A stretch of 63,822 bases of DNA from Phoronis australis (Eukaryota > Phoronida > Phoronidae), in assembly GCA_002633005.1 (NCBI GenBank), contig NMRA01000330.1, forward strand, positions 436,001-499,822. Direction: 5' to 3'. Position 1 is the stretch's first letter. The number at the start of each line of letters is the position of its first letter. Made by a program: the position numbers and the translations under genes. Under the pieces are notes generated by a model, which did no database searches, was not told where the DNA came from, and saw only the letters and a list, made by a program, of their open reading frames with translations. Positions 25,481 through 39,300 of this stretch are shown here, one piece after another.

Positions 25481-27105
25481 CATAGTATCAGAAAATTTCC
25501 AATCAAGCAAATCTGAGATTGGTGGTCCGAAGTTAGTAAAACTTGGAGTCCTACATAACCCACCTATTTACGCTTTACTTGTTTTGTCATACAAATAATT
25601 ACACGCGGATATTCCGGTATTTTTGTTCAGGCTGGAAACCATCACACCCACCCGTTAAACTATAAAGCAATACTCTTTCGTAAACAGTTGTGCTTTCATT
25701 TTTCTAAGGCATGTCGTAACAAGCAATGTTTACCACACACGTCAAAATCTGCCTCACCTGTTTTGTGAGTACGTGATATTAATGACTAAAACATTTGTTA
25801 GACGTGTTGCTTGAAGCAGGTCGCCAAGACATTTGTTAAACGTGTGGCAACGCGACTCAATACAGTTAAAAGCGGTTATGCGTAGGAACAAGTACAATTT
25901 TCCCAGTTGTAATTAAAGATTCGGTATTGCGCCCAAGGTATATTATAATTAAATGGATTAAGAGATCGCTATTGATTTTGTATATTAAATATGCCTCCGA
26001 GTCGACGCGAATACCTGTTTTAATTGCTTTCGGGCGCGAAGCGCTGGTAGAAACAAAGCTCATTTACACAGAGGCTGAGACGTGTTCAACTTACGAAATT
26101 TGTGCAAGACCAGCGGTCGCACAGACAAATAAGCCCCATTTTATTATTAATAATACACGGTCAGAATTGATTTCATTTCCATTAGATCAGACATATATGA
26201 CATGAAATTCGGTATTTCGTTATAAGAGGAAAATAGAATATAATCCATTGCGTATGTGGAATAACTACAATGACAGTGATCACTGTGGCGACTAAAACCA
26301 GGAACAAGGTTAAGAGTTATAACTACGGAAAAGTTGAAACTCGGTTTAGCTGGTTTGAGCACATTTATGGCGTCATAATTGTTTCACTCAAATATCCGTG
26401 CTCTTTAATTTGCAACTGTTTACGCAACAACCATGCTAGACAACTTGCAATGAATAATTCGTCATCACCTCTGTTACTTTCACGTAGAAAACAACATTTT
26501 AATATATTTTGGGGTCGCGACAATCTACCTTGCGTGTACAACTGCCGTGCTCGTCAAAGGAGTGATGTAGTGAACAATCCCTTACAAGACTGTGAACTTA
26601 CTGTTTAAAAGGGTAATAAAATACGAACCTTCTGTCAAAACAACTTTTATTTAGGTCACTTGCTGTTAAAAAATCGGGTTCATCTTGTACGTGACTAAGA
26701 CTGGTAATTGTAGGCTTAAATGGAGCAGGTCAGTCCCATTGGATAACTTGGGACGGCGGATGTATCAAACAAAATCTGATCAAGCTATTGATACTGTTGC
26801 TATACTATCCATGTACCTTTCTTTTTGTTACATTTTACTTAAAAGACATGGTCACGTGACCCAGTTAATAACAGATTGGTAAAAAACAAAAAATAGGCTT
26901 TGTACTTTCAGAAAATCCTCTGAGTTCAAAATCGATGGTTTTTTAGTAAATACACACGCATGTCGATATGTTTCTACATAACCTTATTTTTGTGCAATAG
27001 CTATGTAGTTCCCTGTAGGCTTTTTCTTTTCTCATAAAGAGTATAAATAAATGGATTTGCTATGTAAATTCTTCACGTGTACATGTGCTCCTTTACATTT
27101 TCAGC

Positions 27106-30100
27106 ATGGAGACCCCACTTCGCATATGTGTATGGAGTGTAATGTTACTGGTGGTTACGTCATATTGTCTAGACAAGAAAATTTGCAAAAAAAATGAGGA
27201 GAACGAAGAACGACAGATCGCTGAACTTGAGGCGCTCATCAGGGAGTTGGAAGGAAAACGTACGGAATGAACAGATGCGTTTTAACATTGTTTTTTTAAT
27301 ATAACGTCTGAGTTGTAAAATCAAATTGAAATTGGTAAGGTTTCTAATGACAATATTTCTCGTTGTCAGTTTCTGAATTTTGCTCCATAAAGTAATGCGT
27401 AAATTTTAAGCGCCATTAAACCTTTGCTTTTGGTTAAGAAACAAGTTTTGATTTAGGTTACTTAGAATTGTGAAATTGGTTTCAACTTGTTCCTTAGTGA
27501 AATTAGAGGTGAGTGCAGGGCCTCCACAATACTGACAGTTCGTTATTGGTTGGAACCAAGTTCACAAAATTACAGGTCAGGGGTCCGTTCCAACAAAACT
27601 GACTTAGCTAAGACAAATCTTAAATTTTAGTAAATTTTAAAATAAAAGTTAAATTTGTCTCAAAACCAATTCAAGAAAGAGATATGAAGTTTGAATTAAC
27701 TGTGTGACGTAAGTTTTGTCTGAAATTTCACTAAGTAACAGAATGTGGAAGTTTCAAATTTTGGAATTTAAGACAAATCTTAAACTTAAGACAAAAATGA
27801 ACTTAAGTCAGTTTCTTGGAACAGGCCCCAGGGCAACCAATTTTGCCGAGTCTTCGAGACACCACTTCTAAACTAAGCAACGGACAAGATAAGACTGATT
27901 TTCTATCAGGGAGTCGCCTAAATCAAATCTTGTTATTGACAAGGAATTACTTATATAATGCTGCTTCAAATTGTAGAAGTTCTTATTTCAAAATCCGTTA
28001 TTTGGCCACATCACACAAAGAATAAAAATTAACTGTGTGAAGTTGCAAATACATACGGGTTTTGTTGTGAATAAGTAAGTGGTCATACGGAACTCGTATT
28101 TTATTGCTTCAAATAAGGTGTAGTACCAATATTCACTGAAGAGTAAAGTCAGAGGAAGGTAAAACGTAGCACAGCCGCATTTTTTTCAGTCCTTGTAAGA
28201 TCTAAAATCCCCACCACAAAGCATCTGCACTGCCGCTTCTGGAATATGTGCCCCCATGTTTTCAACTCAAAGTCACTACTTGTCACAAATTCGATTACCT
28301 GCAGTATTCAGCCATGCGGGTAAATTATGAGAGGCGCCACCTTCCGAGAGTTTTCGTATAACCATACGACGCGGTAGATGCTTGACGCTTCAGCTGTACA
28401 TAACGCCGCCTCTGATTCTTAGACTGGGATTAGATCGCGGTTCGCATACATTGTAGTATCTTTAACTTACCCTTCCCCTCTCATTTTAGTTAAAAACTTC
28501 ATAAAACGGAGTTCAACATAAGTTGACATTTAAGCCTAAATGATGATCATCCAAAACAACTCCTAAGACTTTTGAACATGAACTGAAATTTATATGATTT
28601 TTAATTTAATATATATTTTTGATGTCGCACCACTAAAAGAACAGCTGGCTCGTTTATTGCGGGTAATCATTCAACTACCGCCATATGTTTCCGCGGAAAC
28701 CGCTCCACTGTAAAAAATTAATGGTAAAATAAGGTGATACAAACAGAACTGAGCGTTACGTCATGTTTATATTTCAGTGGTATTTTTTCGAGGGACAAAA
28801 CCCATCCTGTGTTATAAATTAGTGTAGAGAAAAAAGTACCTAGCAGTAAATGTTGTAAATATTACAGTTCAACATCAAAACACAGACTCCATGCATCTAA
28901 TTGGCGAGGTGGACGACAACGCTGTTAAGTGGTTGAACGACTACAACGATGAAGGATCTAGGAGACTGAACAAAGTGGCCAACGCAGAGTGGAACTATGA
29001 AACTGACATTAATGAAGAAAACTCTAAAAAGGTATCGTTAACATTAAATTAAATCACTCCATCAATCACTCTTATAAATAAAACACCTCAGCTAAAGCCC
29101 TTAGGTAAAACGCCAATAGAGGGTCTAACTCTAACACTTGTTCGGCACCCAGTCTTACTGACCGACAGTCAAGTTGCTTCAGAGGGTTGCTTTATAGCTA
29201 GGGGTCTCGGATTTTGAGAACCATTTCGATGCCAGATTTTCAGTGAAGAAGACATGTTTTCTCAAAATGCAAGGCCCTGTGAGTTACTATATCCGCTTCC
29301 GCATTAAAAATAATGAGGAGACGAGATGTTCCAGTTTAAGGAATTCATTCGTTAAAATCAACGATTTTCAGTTCTTGTCAAGTTCACAAATCACTTATAA
29401 TTAACAATTTATAAACTTTATTAATTACTTTAAGTTGGTAACTAAATGAACCAAAGGCGAATAGGCGCATTGGGCTGCAATAACACTATCGGGTATCCAT
29501 GACAACCGTAATGGTGTGTTGTAGTTGGCGAACAATTTTCAAGTATTTTATCCTCTACACCAAATGTGTGCTCCAATTCATCAGCAAAACGATTATTAGC
29601 TTTTCGTTGTGTTGTGCAGGGCTTCTGTTAGAAAGTTCAGCCAGGCGGCACTAGGATGAGTCACATACGTCACGTGACTAGCTGCCATTTTGTAAAAGTG
29701 TCTCCTTGGCAACGTCAAGCTTTAGTGTATGGTGTGCGTCCTTTTCGTCTTATTGCATGATGCCTGGTAAAAGTAAATCGTTAGGGGAGATTTTTAAGTG
29801 ACTGACTTGATGGGCTTACTGCCTTTACTCGGAACTCTGTGCCAAACCGTTTCAGTACGCCCAGGAATCCATCAAGTACTCCGAATGGTCTCTGGAGCAG
29901 GCGAAAGCGGCTGAAGAATTCCTGAAGACTGGTCAAGTGGAAAATGAAGACACCAAACGACAGTTGAAAAAGATTTCTTTTGCCTCCGACCCGACGGACG
30001 AGAATAAATTAAAGTAATATATTTTTTAAATAATCATTAAATCCGAATTGATTTCCAGTTTTGAATAAAAAATTCTAAAAAGCGGATTAATTTACCTAAA

Positions 30101-33100
30101 CATCATTCAACAAAGAATGGACTCACCCGAGACAGCCCAAGAGTTGTTATCTCTGCGGCGAAGGATGTTAAAGTTGAGTCTCCGATGAGTTGCCAGCAGT
30201 CACTGGTACGGTGCGCGGCTTTAGACGCTCTGCGGCAGGGTTAAATATCTTTTATAGGCCTAAATATCCCCAATTCCCGTACCAGGATGAATTTCAAAAA
30301 TAACTTGACTTGGCTGCGTCAGATGTGATATGCGACGTTGATGTTGAAATTGCGCCATATTTTTTATGTTGATTTCCTTTGTTGGTTTATAATTCATATA
30401 TTGCAATGTAGGCATCCAAACAAACTTTTCTTAGAACGCTCAAGTCACTTGTTCTAAAAGGAGTCAATCGATAAAAAGTCACCATCCTAAAGTTTTAAAA
30501 AAGACACGTCAAATTTGACTTCCAAGTGTAAAATATGGTAACAATTATAGGTGTCATATTTCAAATTAGGCCCTAAGCAGTGGCTGTTTTTAGTAGTCTC
30601 CTTCGGGAATTTTTGAAGAGGCAATTCACTGAATCCGTGGCATTGCACACAATGTTCCGTATTCCAGAGAACTGACTGATATTGGCAACAAACTGAGCCA
30701 GATTTACGGTGAATCCAAGGCTTGTAACAAGACCAAATGCTACTCTGGGGAACCCGACTTGGAGAACGTGATGGCGACCAGCAGAGACTATTACGTATTG
30801 TTGTGGTCGTGGAAAGAATGGCGCGCAGCCACTGGACCAAAAATGAGGCCACTGTATGAGAAATTTGTAGACCTGCTAAACCTAGGGGCTCGGAATCACC
30901 GTAAGCACTTTGCATTGTTGTTTGATGATGTTACTTTCTAATTGTAATCGTTTTCATGCAATTTGCCCCAAAATACTATGGTTGGTTTTGACAGCAAACT
31001 TCTATTCCATAAATATTGTCAAGCGATTAACTCTGTTTCATCCCACAAGTTATTCATGAAGTTGTTTCGTAAAGAACGATCATTGTGTGCAACGCAACAC
31101 TTGTCATTGTTTAGACGTAGGCCTCCTTTGAATTTGTCGTGTCATTATAGGTTTCACCGATGTGAGTGAAGTCTGGTCCATGGAAAACTATGAGCAGACA
31201 AACAAAGACCTTTCCGATATGGCCGACCAACTTTGGGAAGAAGTAAAACCAATGTATGAACAGCTTCACGCTTACGTACGCCGGAAACTCAAAGCAAAAT
31301 ACCCGATGGCAAATATTCAAGATGGCGGTCCAATTCCGGCTCATCTATTAGGTAACTAAACAGAAACAGAAATCCTTTGTTTCTAAACATGGTGATGTCA
31401 TAAACGTCTAGTCACCGTGGAGGTTGTTCTGTTGGTGAATATGGGAGCTATACTCTTGACATTCCCGAATAACCTGTGTATTCTAAGTTTATAAATGCAG
31501 TAGAGTTACACAAGTTTAGGTCCTCTTCGGCTTAATTATCCAACTAATTTATTCCTGATATAAAACAGGTAATATTTGGGCGCAACAGTGGGATCACATA
31601 TATGACATAGTTATGCCTTATCCCGAGCTTCCCTCGGTGGACGTGACAAAGGATATGGTGAAGCAGAAGTACACGCCACTGAAAATGTTCCAGACTGCAG
31701 AGAACTTCTTTATCTCTATCGGACTTCCGCCCATGACGACCGAGTTCTGGGAAAGATCTATGATAAAGAAACCAATAAACAGAACAGTACAATGCCACGG
31801 CTCGGCGTCAGACTTCGCTAACGGAAGGGACTTCCGGTATGACTACGGCATACTTGCATTTCTGTTTTGAAGTACTCCTGAAAGTAACATGAAGTGCCTA
31901 AACAGCCCGAGTAACATTAAATTCTTCCAGGTAGCCTAAACCTATAGAGTTGCGTCGCTAATAGTAAGATTTTGTTAAAGGCTATTCCACTGAATACACT
32001 TGAAAAATAGCCGGAAAAATAAACCATAATTCGCTCTTTTGACTACTGATCGTAAGCAGAATTTACCACCAGAGTACTAGTTGGTATGGCCGGAAAACTT
32101 AATTATTTTGGCGTTTATTGTACCAGCGAGCGTTTTCTTACATTCCAGATATTCCTTTGTAAACAATTTGTTATTCACTATTTATGATTTTAGGATAAAA
32201 ATGTGTACTCGAATCACCATGGACGACCTCAAAACTGTACATCACGAGATGGGTCACGTGCAATATTACATGGCGTATAAAGACCAGCCACTAGCCTTTC
32301 GCGAGGGATTGAACGCGGCAGCTCACGAGGCGATTGGTGACACGATAGCTATGTCTGTTATGACACCGGAACACTTGACCAAGCTAAAGCTTCTGAAACA
32401 AGAAAAACTGAATGATACAGAAGAATATAGTATGTACATGTATTTAAACCTTTAAAATGTCCCCAATACATGTTCTTGTATGATCAATAGACAGAAAATG
32501 GGAAATGGAAAATACATGTGAAGTGAAGTAGCTTTCCGTCCGCCAAAGTACTGGAAGGACCATTATGATAATTAGAAGATATGTTATTAATGAGAAGACC
32601 GCGGTAGACCGAGCATGCCGGGTTAACTTCAAACCCTTTCAAAGCGCATGTACAAATCGTTTTTCCTTTCCTCCAAACAATAGACAGGGAGACAATGTCT
32701 ATAGGCACCCACACATTCAATTGTGGTTGCATAAATTGTCCTCATCCTGTTTGGGTGTCCACTCGATATCTCAAAAACCCTGCTCGGATCATGATGCAGT
32801 TTGGCACGGGGGTGTAGGACATTCATCTTTTCAATAAAAAAGCCTATTAAAGACTCGTTTATGTTTTATTGGGCGAATCAGTTAATCACATAGCGCCTTC
32901 CGAAAGCCAGAACACGATTAGTTTGAGTGGACAACAGTGTTCACTGTATTCAAACTTTCAAACGTGGTAATCGTAGCTCAGATCAAAATGGCTTGGATTT
33001 TAAAGTTTATTTCGTTTAAAAATCATCTTTAACAAAGGGCCGCGCACCATAGGGGGACTGGGGGCTATAGCCGCTCCCCAGTCACTTATTTCAGTGCTGC

Positions 33101-35730
33101 GCCGCCCATGTTGCCTTGTGAGTACGAATTATGGTCAAGCTTGATTGAGCGGCAATGCTGCGCTCTTATGAAATAAAACACAGCGTCGTGTTACAGTCAC
33201 GCGCCTTTACTACTGGGCGCGTGTCGGGTTTCCAGTGGTCACAGTCCCAAAAAGTAACGACCTATAGTTCTTTGCCAGATCAAAATTCTCATCCAAGTAA
33301 GGAACAAATTTATATTCTTCCCGGTTTATTGTGAGTCGTGATCAGGTCAATATAATTCACAAACATTTTAATTCTGGTCTGCACGCCCCCTGTTGGGCAC
33401 ATCTCGCCGGTTCAAGATTTGCATAATTTATATAATAGTTTAATGTGAATAAGTTTAATATTCCAGCGAGCCTGGTCTGTAGTTAAAAATACCGCAATCA
33501 TTTACGAAAGAATTGATGTATTCTTTCGGTCGCAGGGAAATTTGTGGAGTTTCACTAGAGGCATATTTCATTTCCCGACTTGATGTACACTATACTTTGG
33601 GTGCATGCAAAACCAAAGAATTCGAACGCGCTCATGTTGAAAAACTTCGATCACTTCCCGATCAACACTTATCAGTCTGTTTAAACTTCTTTTACAGAAA
33701 TGGACATCAACTTTTTGATGTCACAAGCGCTTTTCAAAATAGCATTCCTCCCGTTTGGTTTGCTCATAGACAAATGGCGTTGGGGCGTGTTTAAAGGCGA
33801 GATTGACAGCTCCAACTACAACAAAAAATGGTGGGAGCTCAGGTAACGTAGTACAGTAACCATGACACATGTACCTTGGATACTCTTACAAAAAATGCAG
33901 GGTCACCATTTCAAAGAACATGCCTATGACTTAAGAACGATCCGACCTACCGCCTTTGATAAAATGGCGCCCTGGTTCTTAAAAGCCCTGTCTGCATGGA
34001 CCGATCGTTCTTATGCGACAGTTGTACGACAATCGTATCACAGTCCTATAGGACAGTCATAAGGCAATCGTACATGACAGTCATACTGCATAGACAGCGC
34101 TCTTGTGACTTGCCACTATTCAGGACAACTCAATGCAACCTTTTGTTGATGATTGCCAGGATTGCTTGACAAAGCTGCTTTTAATAGAGGAACGTCTCAT
34201 TGAACGATTTGCTTGGTTGTGTTGCCGTGAAATTCATGGTTAGTCTTATTCTTAGAAATAATTGTCACTTTCATTACAGAAAGAAATATCAAGGCTTAAT
34301 CCCGCCCGTCGAACGGTCCGAAAACGATTTCGATCCTGGTTCGAAATACCACATTCCAACCAATACACCTTATATAAGGTACTGTGCTCATTTGGATTCA
34401 CGGAACAGAATACTTGTCATACTGGAATATTTGACCATGCAAACGTCCACCTGGAAATAGTCACCTGTGGAGATATACTTGTTTATTACTAACGGAAGCG
34501 AACCCAGAAACATTACAGTTAAATTCTATCAATTATTAAATGTGACTCCTGTTTTTAAAAACATTTTATTTTTCGCTTAAAAATCATGTCTTTATGGTCC
34601 TCAAGTGTGAGTACGGGTTATGGCCAAGTTTGAATCAGTGGCAATGTCACGCTCGAATTAAAACACAGCGTTGTGTTACAATGGCGTGCCTATTCGACCG
34701 GTCGTAGGTCTTTTGATATGGCAACAGGGTCCAGGTCTGCCTTTAGTGGACTAAGGCATTGGTTCAAACATAGTCACGGTTCGGAATGTTGCTTTACTCG
34801 TCCCATATGCTCCCTCTTCAACGTGTCCGTCATTGGATTTCAGGTATTTTATCAGTTACCTGGTGCAATTTCAAATGCAGTCTGCGCTATGTGAGGCGGC
34901 GAAAAACAAGCGACCTCTGCACCGCTGTGATATCTTCGAATCCAAAGAAGCAGGCGAACGTCTTGTGTAAGTAGACAGTAGGTGGATACAAAACAGTCGT
35001 TTGCTTGGAATTTGTATTTAAACATATACAACTGTACACGAACTCAGATTGTGTTCAAGTTGGCGTCCCATGTGTTAGCCCATATAATGCCAGTGTTTAT
35101 ATTGCACCTACGAACGAAAGGTTATTCAAAGAAACGTGCTGATGTGAATTGGAAAACGTCCACCTTGTCAGCTCCGCCTTGATCTAGGCTCTGGTGTTTT
35201 TCTACTCTTTCGTCCTCAATAAAATCGGGACGCATACCAACGAGAAAGGGTTTGCTTCACTAATGTGGAGAACAACTATTTTAATTTAGAAATTTTGATT
35301 CTGACGTGATAAATTATAGGCTCTGGAGTAATGAATTCTGATTTTGAGTTGGTTTTTTTTGGTCTTACAAAATGTTTGATTCTTGACTAGAAAAAATGTG
35401 TGCTAGATTGTTTACGTTTTGGCTCTCCATATACACGAGGCCTGTACCCACCTCGTCCCCGTTGAGTACTATGCACGTTAACCACTAGACGTCTCTCACT
35501 GCTGTATAACCAAATTGATTACACGACTCCATTTCAATTACAGAAACATGCTCAGGATGGGTTCTAGTCGACCATGGCCAGATGCGCTGAAGGTTCTCAC
35601 AGGACAACGTAAGATCGACACATCTAAAATAAAGGAGTACTTCCAGCCTCTATTGGATTGGCTTAAAACAGAAAATGGTGACGACACTGGATGGAGCCTA
35701 CCAAGGAAAACCACGAACAATGTTAACTAA
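27106..35730 (+). CDS. ACE: Angiotensin-converting-enzyme-like M2 peptidase, secreted, single domain, 11 coding exons
   Basis: Zinc dipeptidyl carboxypeptidase of family M2. Exons: 27106-27259, 28868-29031, 29856-30013, 30668-30900, 31151-31351, 31569-31836, 32194-32429, 33698-33842, 34280-34378, 34844-34966, 35544-35730. All phases agree and the product is 655 aa. A hydrophobic N-terminus (about 7-21) looks like a signal peptide; a short charged helix (28-51) precedes the peptidase domain. Zinc site: HEMGH at 410-414 (H410, E411, H414) and E438 in HEAIGD, 24 residues on as in mammalian ACE. Substrate residues H380, K542, H544, Y551, Y554 and chloride-site R553 are present, as is the C379-C397 pair. 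Oddities: the usual CHASAW motif reads CHGSAS, and the usual PGFHEA reads AAAHEA. No C-terminal membrane anchor exists, so the enzyme should be soluble. An acceptor-like TTTTCAG lies one base before the ATG, suggesting an upstream noncoding exon. Confidence 0.93.
27440..27890 (+). repeat. Dispersed repeat R2 interrupted by a MITE, ACE intron 1
   Basis: R2 sequence (AACAAGTTTTGATTTAGGTT, then ACTGACAGTTCGTTATTGG) runs up to about 27577 and resumes after 27831 with GGGCAACCAATTTTGCCGAG, matching the GGCGTGTCATTTTGCGCCGAG part of other copies. The intervening sequence is an inserted element. Confidence 0.5.
27578..27831. mobile_element. MITE of about 254 bp with imperfect ~28-bp terminal inverted repeats
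   Basis: The left end CAGGGGTCCGTTCCAA, then ACTGACTTA, mirrors the right end TAAGTCAGT then TTGGAACAGGCCCCAG. The interior is AT-rich with inverted AAGACAAATCTTAAA motifs. It is nested inside an R2 copy within ACE intron 1. Confidence 0.65.
33118..33230 (+). repeat. Dispersed repeat in ACE intron 7 (paired with 34600-34715)
   Basis: GTGAGTACGAATTATGG, CAATGCTGCGCTC and ACACAGCGTCGTGTTACA recur in the same order, with divergence, in ACE intron 9. Confidence 0.6.
34600..34715 (+). repeat. Dispersed repeat in ACE intron 9 (paired with 33118-33230)
   Basis: Same order and orientation as the intron 7 copy: GTGAGTACGGGTTATGG, CAATGTCACGCTC, ACACAGCGTTGTGTTACA. Confidence 0.6.
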
Positions 35731-36110
35731 TACAGTTGCATATAGTTGTGGTGGCTGCAACCAGTACCTTGACACCTAACCCACCGAGCTGACCACTAAT
35801 TTAGAAATGCTGAAATACAAACCACAAACAATCCAAAAATGGTCATATACTGGAACTTGTAAACAAAACTGAAAATGTTTAACTCCAGCAAAGTTTATGT
35901 TTGTCACTTGACTTTCATCATGTCCTGAAAAATATACACAGCGTAGTCACACATTTTACCCCTGAACCAAGAATCATAGAAAAAATCGATAATATCCTGA
36001 GACATGTCTATAAGCAAATGACAACCACTTGCGCTGATTACGCCATCACGTGAACCTTAGGCCCATGTGCAAATACTTTAATGTGCAAAAATAATTATAT
36101 GAGAAAACTT

Positions 36111-36116
36111 TTTATT
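36111..36116 (-). promoter_or_regulatory. Polyadenylation signal AATAAA for the small membrane-protein gene
   Basis: TTTATT on the plus strand, that is AATAAA on the minus strand, 275 bases past the stop codon at 36391. It is a plausible 3' end for the minus-strand gene. Confidence 0.45.
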
Positions 36117-36390
36117 TCAAACGAAGCCTAGCACATACTCAGCGTGCATGAATGCACGCTTCAGCTTTAGATAGACGAGAGTCGAAGACGTGATATTCAC
36201 AAAATTATCTGAACTTTGTTAGTGTTATTGCGTCGTATTTTTCTTAAAATGCAACTCTTACTACCATGGCATCCATTTTGTGGCAAACATTATAACAATG
36301 GTGAGCAGATCGAGACTCATTGGTGAAAACACTACTACACGTTGTGTACTCAGTGAGCGAGAGTGTCGTCGGCCGTTGTACATGAGAATC

Positions 36391-39300
36391 TCAATCGTCT
36401 TGAGAAACCGAGATTTGCTGAGTTGACTCCGCTTCAACGTCCATCTGTTCGAGTATCTCCCAATATTTCTCCTCTCGAACCTGGTGCTTTTGAATAACTT
36501 CTTTCAAATGCTTTTCATTTTCATCTTCATCTGCAAATCCTTAAAATATTGAGAAATATTTAAGTCAAAAGTCAATGAACCGGGGCCGGAAACTACTAGA
36601 ATGCCGCGAGGGCGAGCCGGCAGCGGACAATCTTATCAAGCTATGGCGTGTATTGGCCAAGTTCATATATTCTTTTGAAAATGCAAGTACGTACACTCAT
36701 TTTTGCGCAATCGTAAGACATGCGGGCAATTTTGCACGCGCATAAAATCCAAACAAAGTGCTTAAGTATCCGGGCGTTGTTTTCTGTACAGGTACACCAC
36801 TCAGTGTATCTAATTACCGATGTATCGTTTATTTTTGCATATAAAAGTATAAAAATTACACCTGCGTCCGAAATTTTGGGAGTAATGAACCTTCGGACTA
36901 TTGAACTTTCGAAATACTGAACCTTCAGAATAGTCAGATGAACTTCTTAAATCTTGTTTCAGTGGTTAGTTAATGAACTCAATATTTCTTCACGCTTTGG
37001 CTGTTTTAATTTTTCTAGCAACCAAGGGGGGGGGGTGGCTGCCCCCCTAAATCCGCCTATGTGTAAGGAAGTGTAATCACAAAGGTTAAGAAAGTCTGAT
37101 TTGAATGTTTGGTGGGCGGTAACGCGAGAACGTTCTCTATCTTTGCCACATTTGCATCCGAATTTGAGCCCTGTTCTCAGCGAGCAATCGTCACGGCATC
37201 CTTATTTTCTGGTAATACGAATTCCGTACGTGTCATCTCAAGAACATTGAGTTGAGAGCAATTATTGCCAATACAGATTTCCCTTCCCCCTAATTAAGCT
37301 GCGTCAAGGGCAATACCTAAAACCCTACCGTGTCGACGTACATGTATGCAAAATATCAAAGGTTCACTGTTCTAGAAATTCAAACCACCCCGCCCTCGCA
37401 CAATGCTGGCTACAGGCCGGGCATGTTTTAACATGCTCAGTTTTAGCTTACGTGTATGCCTATCGCCCTCCATGAAATGACCGGCAGAGGACTAGAAGAA
37501 ACGGCCAGTTGTCCAAAAACTGCCCGAATACAGTATAAACGGTTCTGACTCAGATTGGGCTCTTACACTTAGAGCGCGGATCACTCCGAGCGATTTCTGT
37601 CCCGTTTTTGCAGTCTTATGGCATAGAAGTACGTGTACCTTTAACGCACTGACAAAAACTACATGGCAAATCATGAGGTGACAAGGGACAAGCTCACAAT
37701 CCTCCACATGGCTTGTAGCCAGGGGCAATATGAACACGGTAGGTGAGCACTTGCTCTTGCTCAGTCAACATTTCGTTCGTCAGTCCACCGGTTCCTTATC
37801 TCCATCGGCACGACCGACTCTACAGCTATCGATGAAATATTGTTCCACCTCCGAAGAAAACTTCACTGCTGTTGCACATGCAAACTTGAACGTTTGAACC
37901 GATAGGAGGACATTTCACGTTGTCGGAAATCATCACCCCACAAGCCATGAGGCCCGTCACAATCCCCGTGGCTGCGGGCCAGCATTGTTCTAACTTGCTG
38001 TGGAATATCCTTCAATGTTATTCTCGCAAGCAGTTTATCCCGCTGATTCCGGATTGAAAGGGATAAACTGTTCGCAACATATTTCACGCCTCACTGAAAA
38101 AGATATATTTATACACGCAATATGTTGTCCTCGTAATAGCACTTAAGGACACACCCGAATCACTAGCGTTCAAGCCATGATTTTCCCACATACTTTGGCG
38201 AAATTGAGGAGATGCTGGCTTGCAACTTTAGAAGTAGATTACGGTCATCTTCATGCGCGCACCCCGCCTAAAAATGGGGGGAGCTGGGGCTCGATTTTTT
38301 TAGCACGTAGATCTCGCTAAAAATAAAAAAAGAAATCAGTGAAATAAAAACAGGGTACGTGCAGAGCTATTAATTGTGCATTCATCGAATTTTGGTAGTT
38401 CCTGCCTTTTTAGGGGACTTTTGTCTCGTTTTCAGAGTCTACCTTTTTACTAACTTTCTGTTTCTCTGAGGAGGACCTTTTTGCCCACTTCGCCAAATAG
38501 GGGGCTGCTTCGAGCCCCCTCCCCCTCGGTGTGCACATGATCTTGTAGTCAAGAAAAAGTTCTATAGGAATGACAGCTTCCGTACCTGGGTCAACTCATT
38601 GGGTAAAGTTTCGATGACTGCTGAGGTCTAGACTTTTAAGAGACGTTCGCATTTTGATTTCTCTGTATTCGCTCAACATACGACGTTTAAACCGGATTGG
38701 GAAAGCTCCAGAGTATTCTTAAACACCATGAAGCTCTGCATGTACTGAAGGACGGGTAGTGACGTTTTCATCATCATGAGGCCAAATTTCCAAACCCTCA
38801 CTGATGTGAAAACTGTGTTTTAAGAGTTTCTCAAGCAAAATTACAGAAATATGAACGCAATTTATTCACGCTATAACTGATTGAACATTATTAAATAATA
38901 CCGTTACAGGAGAGATTCTGTCTGTTAGCACTAAATCATGATGCGCGAGGTCGGTGCAAGCCGGAGCGTGAACATCCACAGACAGCCCTCATCTACTTAC
39001 GTGTGAACATCCATAGACAGTCCTAAGCTACTTACGTGTGAACATCCATAGACAGCCCTAAGCTACTTACGTCGTAACATCATCCTGAATATAATTAGAG
39101 AAGGAACGTAAACTCCGGCTAATATGAAGGCCAGGACTTGCACTTGAATATTGTATTGTTTCTTAGCAGTAAATGCTGACTCCGTTGCAGTCGCTTCTCT
39201 CCGTTGTCGCACATTTATTTCTGCAAAAGAAAAGAACTACTGAACAGGCCTGCTAAACACCATTTTTACCGTACATGATTAGCCGTCAATCTTAAATTCT

